Position numbers and translations under genes: made by a program. The notes below the pieces were generated by a model. The model had not been told where the DNA came from and did no database searches. It saw nothing but the letters and a program-made list of their open reading frames with translations. A stretch of 64,000 nt of DNA from Pilimelia terevasa. GTDB lineage: Bacteria; Actinomycetota; Actinomycetes; Mycobacteriales; Micromonosporaceae. Location: NCBI RefSeq assembly GCF_014647915.1, contig NZ_BMQC01000014.1, positions 28,175 to 92,174 of the forward strand, given 5' to 3'. This document shows positions 63,908-64,000 of the stretch, in pieces. The first letter of the stretch is position 1. Each line of letters begins with the position of its first letter.

Positions 63908-64000
63908 TCAGGCGGCCTGACTGGCCGGTGGAGTCATGATGGTCTCGTACTCGATAGGGGTCAACCGGGCCAGCGACCGTTGTCGTCGGCGCCGGTGGTA
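63908..64000 (-). mobile_element. IS3-family transposase, C-terminal end (runs off the window)
   Basis: On the minus strand the last 30 codons of a transposase read YHRRRRQRSLARLTPIEYET and then end TPPASQAA before TGA at 63908. S/R-L-x-x-x-T-P-I-E-Y-E is the conserved end of the IS3 OrfB integrase (DDE). The IS end should lie between about 63870 and 63907. The 5' part lies outside the window. Confidence 0.82.

Overview
The window is very GC-rich DNA with tightly packed genes, many GTG starts, frequent 4-nt stop/start overlaps and families typical of filamentous actinomycetes: a cvnABCD conservon, actinobacterial ssb, EttA, SigF-like and HrdB-like sigma factors, DUF742, DUF3817, DUF6158 and a DUF839 phosphatase. 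I place it as an actinomycete chromosome, perhaps Micromonosporales-like; the family level is a guess.

Layout. 0.1-4 kb (minus): YbjN, an unknown protein, acyl-CoA thioesterase and EttA. 4-8 kb (plus): trehalose pathway, OtsA followed by an OtsB-GH15 fusion. 9-12 kb (minus): cobA-cobT-cobC for cobalamin, then divergently a bifunctional penicillin-binding protein, a GNAT enzyme, SURF1, an M20 peptidase, and a second cobalamin pair, cobQ-cobD (17.3-20 kb). 20-22 kb: SSB, an alpha/beta hydrolase and tRNA-Arg(TCT). 22-29 kb: lipoprotein hydrolase, VOC protein, MerR and GntR regulators with readable promoter dyads, a DUF1906 secreted hydrolase and a PhoX-like protein. 29-36.6 kb: ahpC-ahpD, glycosyltransferase, glycogen-debranching-type enzyme, small membrane proteins and an NlpC/P60 endopeptidase. 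36.7-40.3 kb: two sigma factors flanking a 47-residue membrane peptide, then an MHYT sensor. 40-46 kb: MFS transporter and the complete conservon cvnA-cvnD. 46-53 kb: TAP-type hydrolase, paired M16 peptidases, and a lipoprotein / glutathionylspermidine-synthase-like / DUF350 operon with the logic of enterobacterial yjfM-yjfC-yjfL.

The right end (53-64 kb) is accessory. It holds a Pro-rich secreted protein, a trypsin-fold protein whose catalytic His and Ser are both replaced by Gln, a 1284-residue secreted ALF-repeat/coiled-coil protein ending in a DUF3990-type ADP-ribosyltransferase-like domain (a polymorphic-toxin architecture) with a small convergent gene that may be its immunity factor, and an ALF/FG-GAP secreted protein whose 3' end runs into the 3' half of a tRNA gene and its terminator, most likely an attachment-site scar.

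Beyond the scar lies a two-gene module: a small two-helix membrane protein and an NB-ARC STAND ATPase. They share a short glycine/beta motif, at the C-terminal part of the first and the N-terminus of the second, as in bacterial NLR/effector pairs that signal through amyloid motifs. The ATPase stops early, next to the 3' end of an IS3-family transposase that runs off the window. This module and the toxin locus are the best candidates for unusual biology here.
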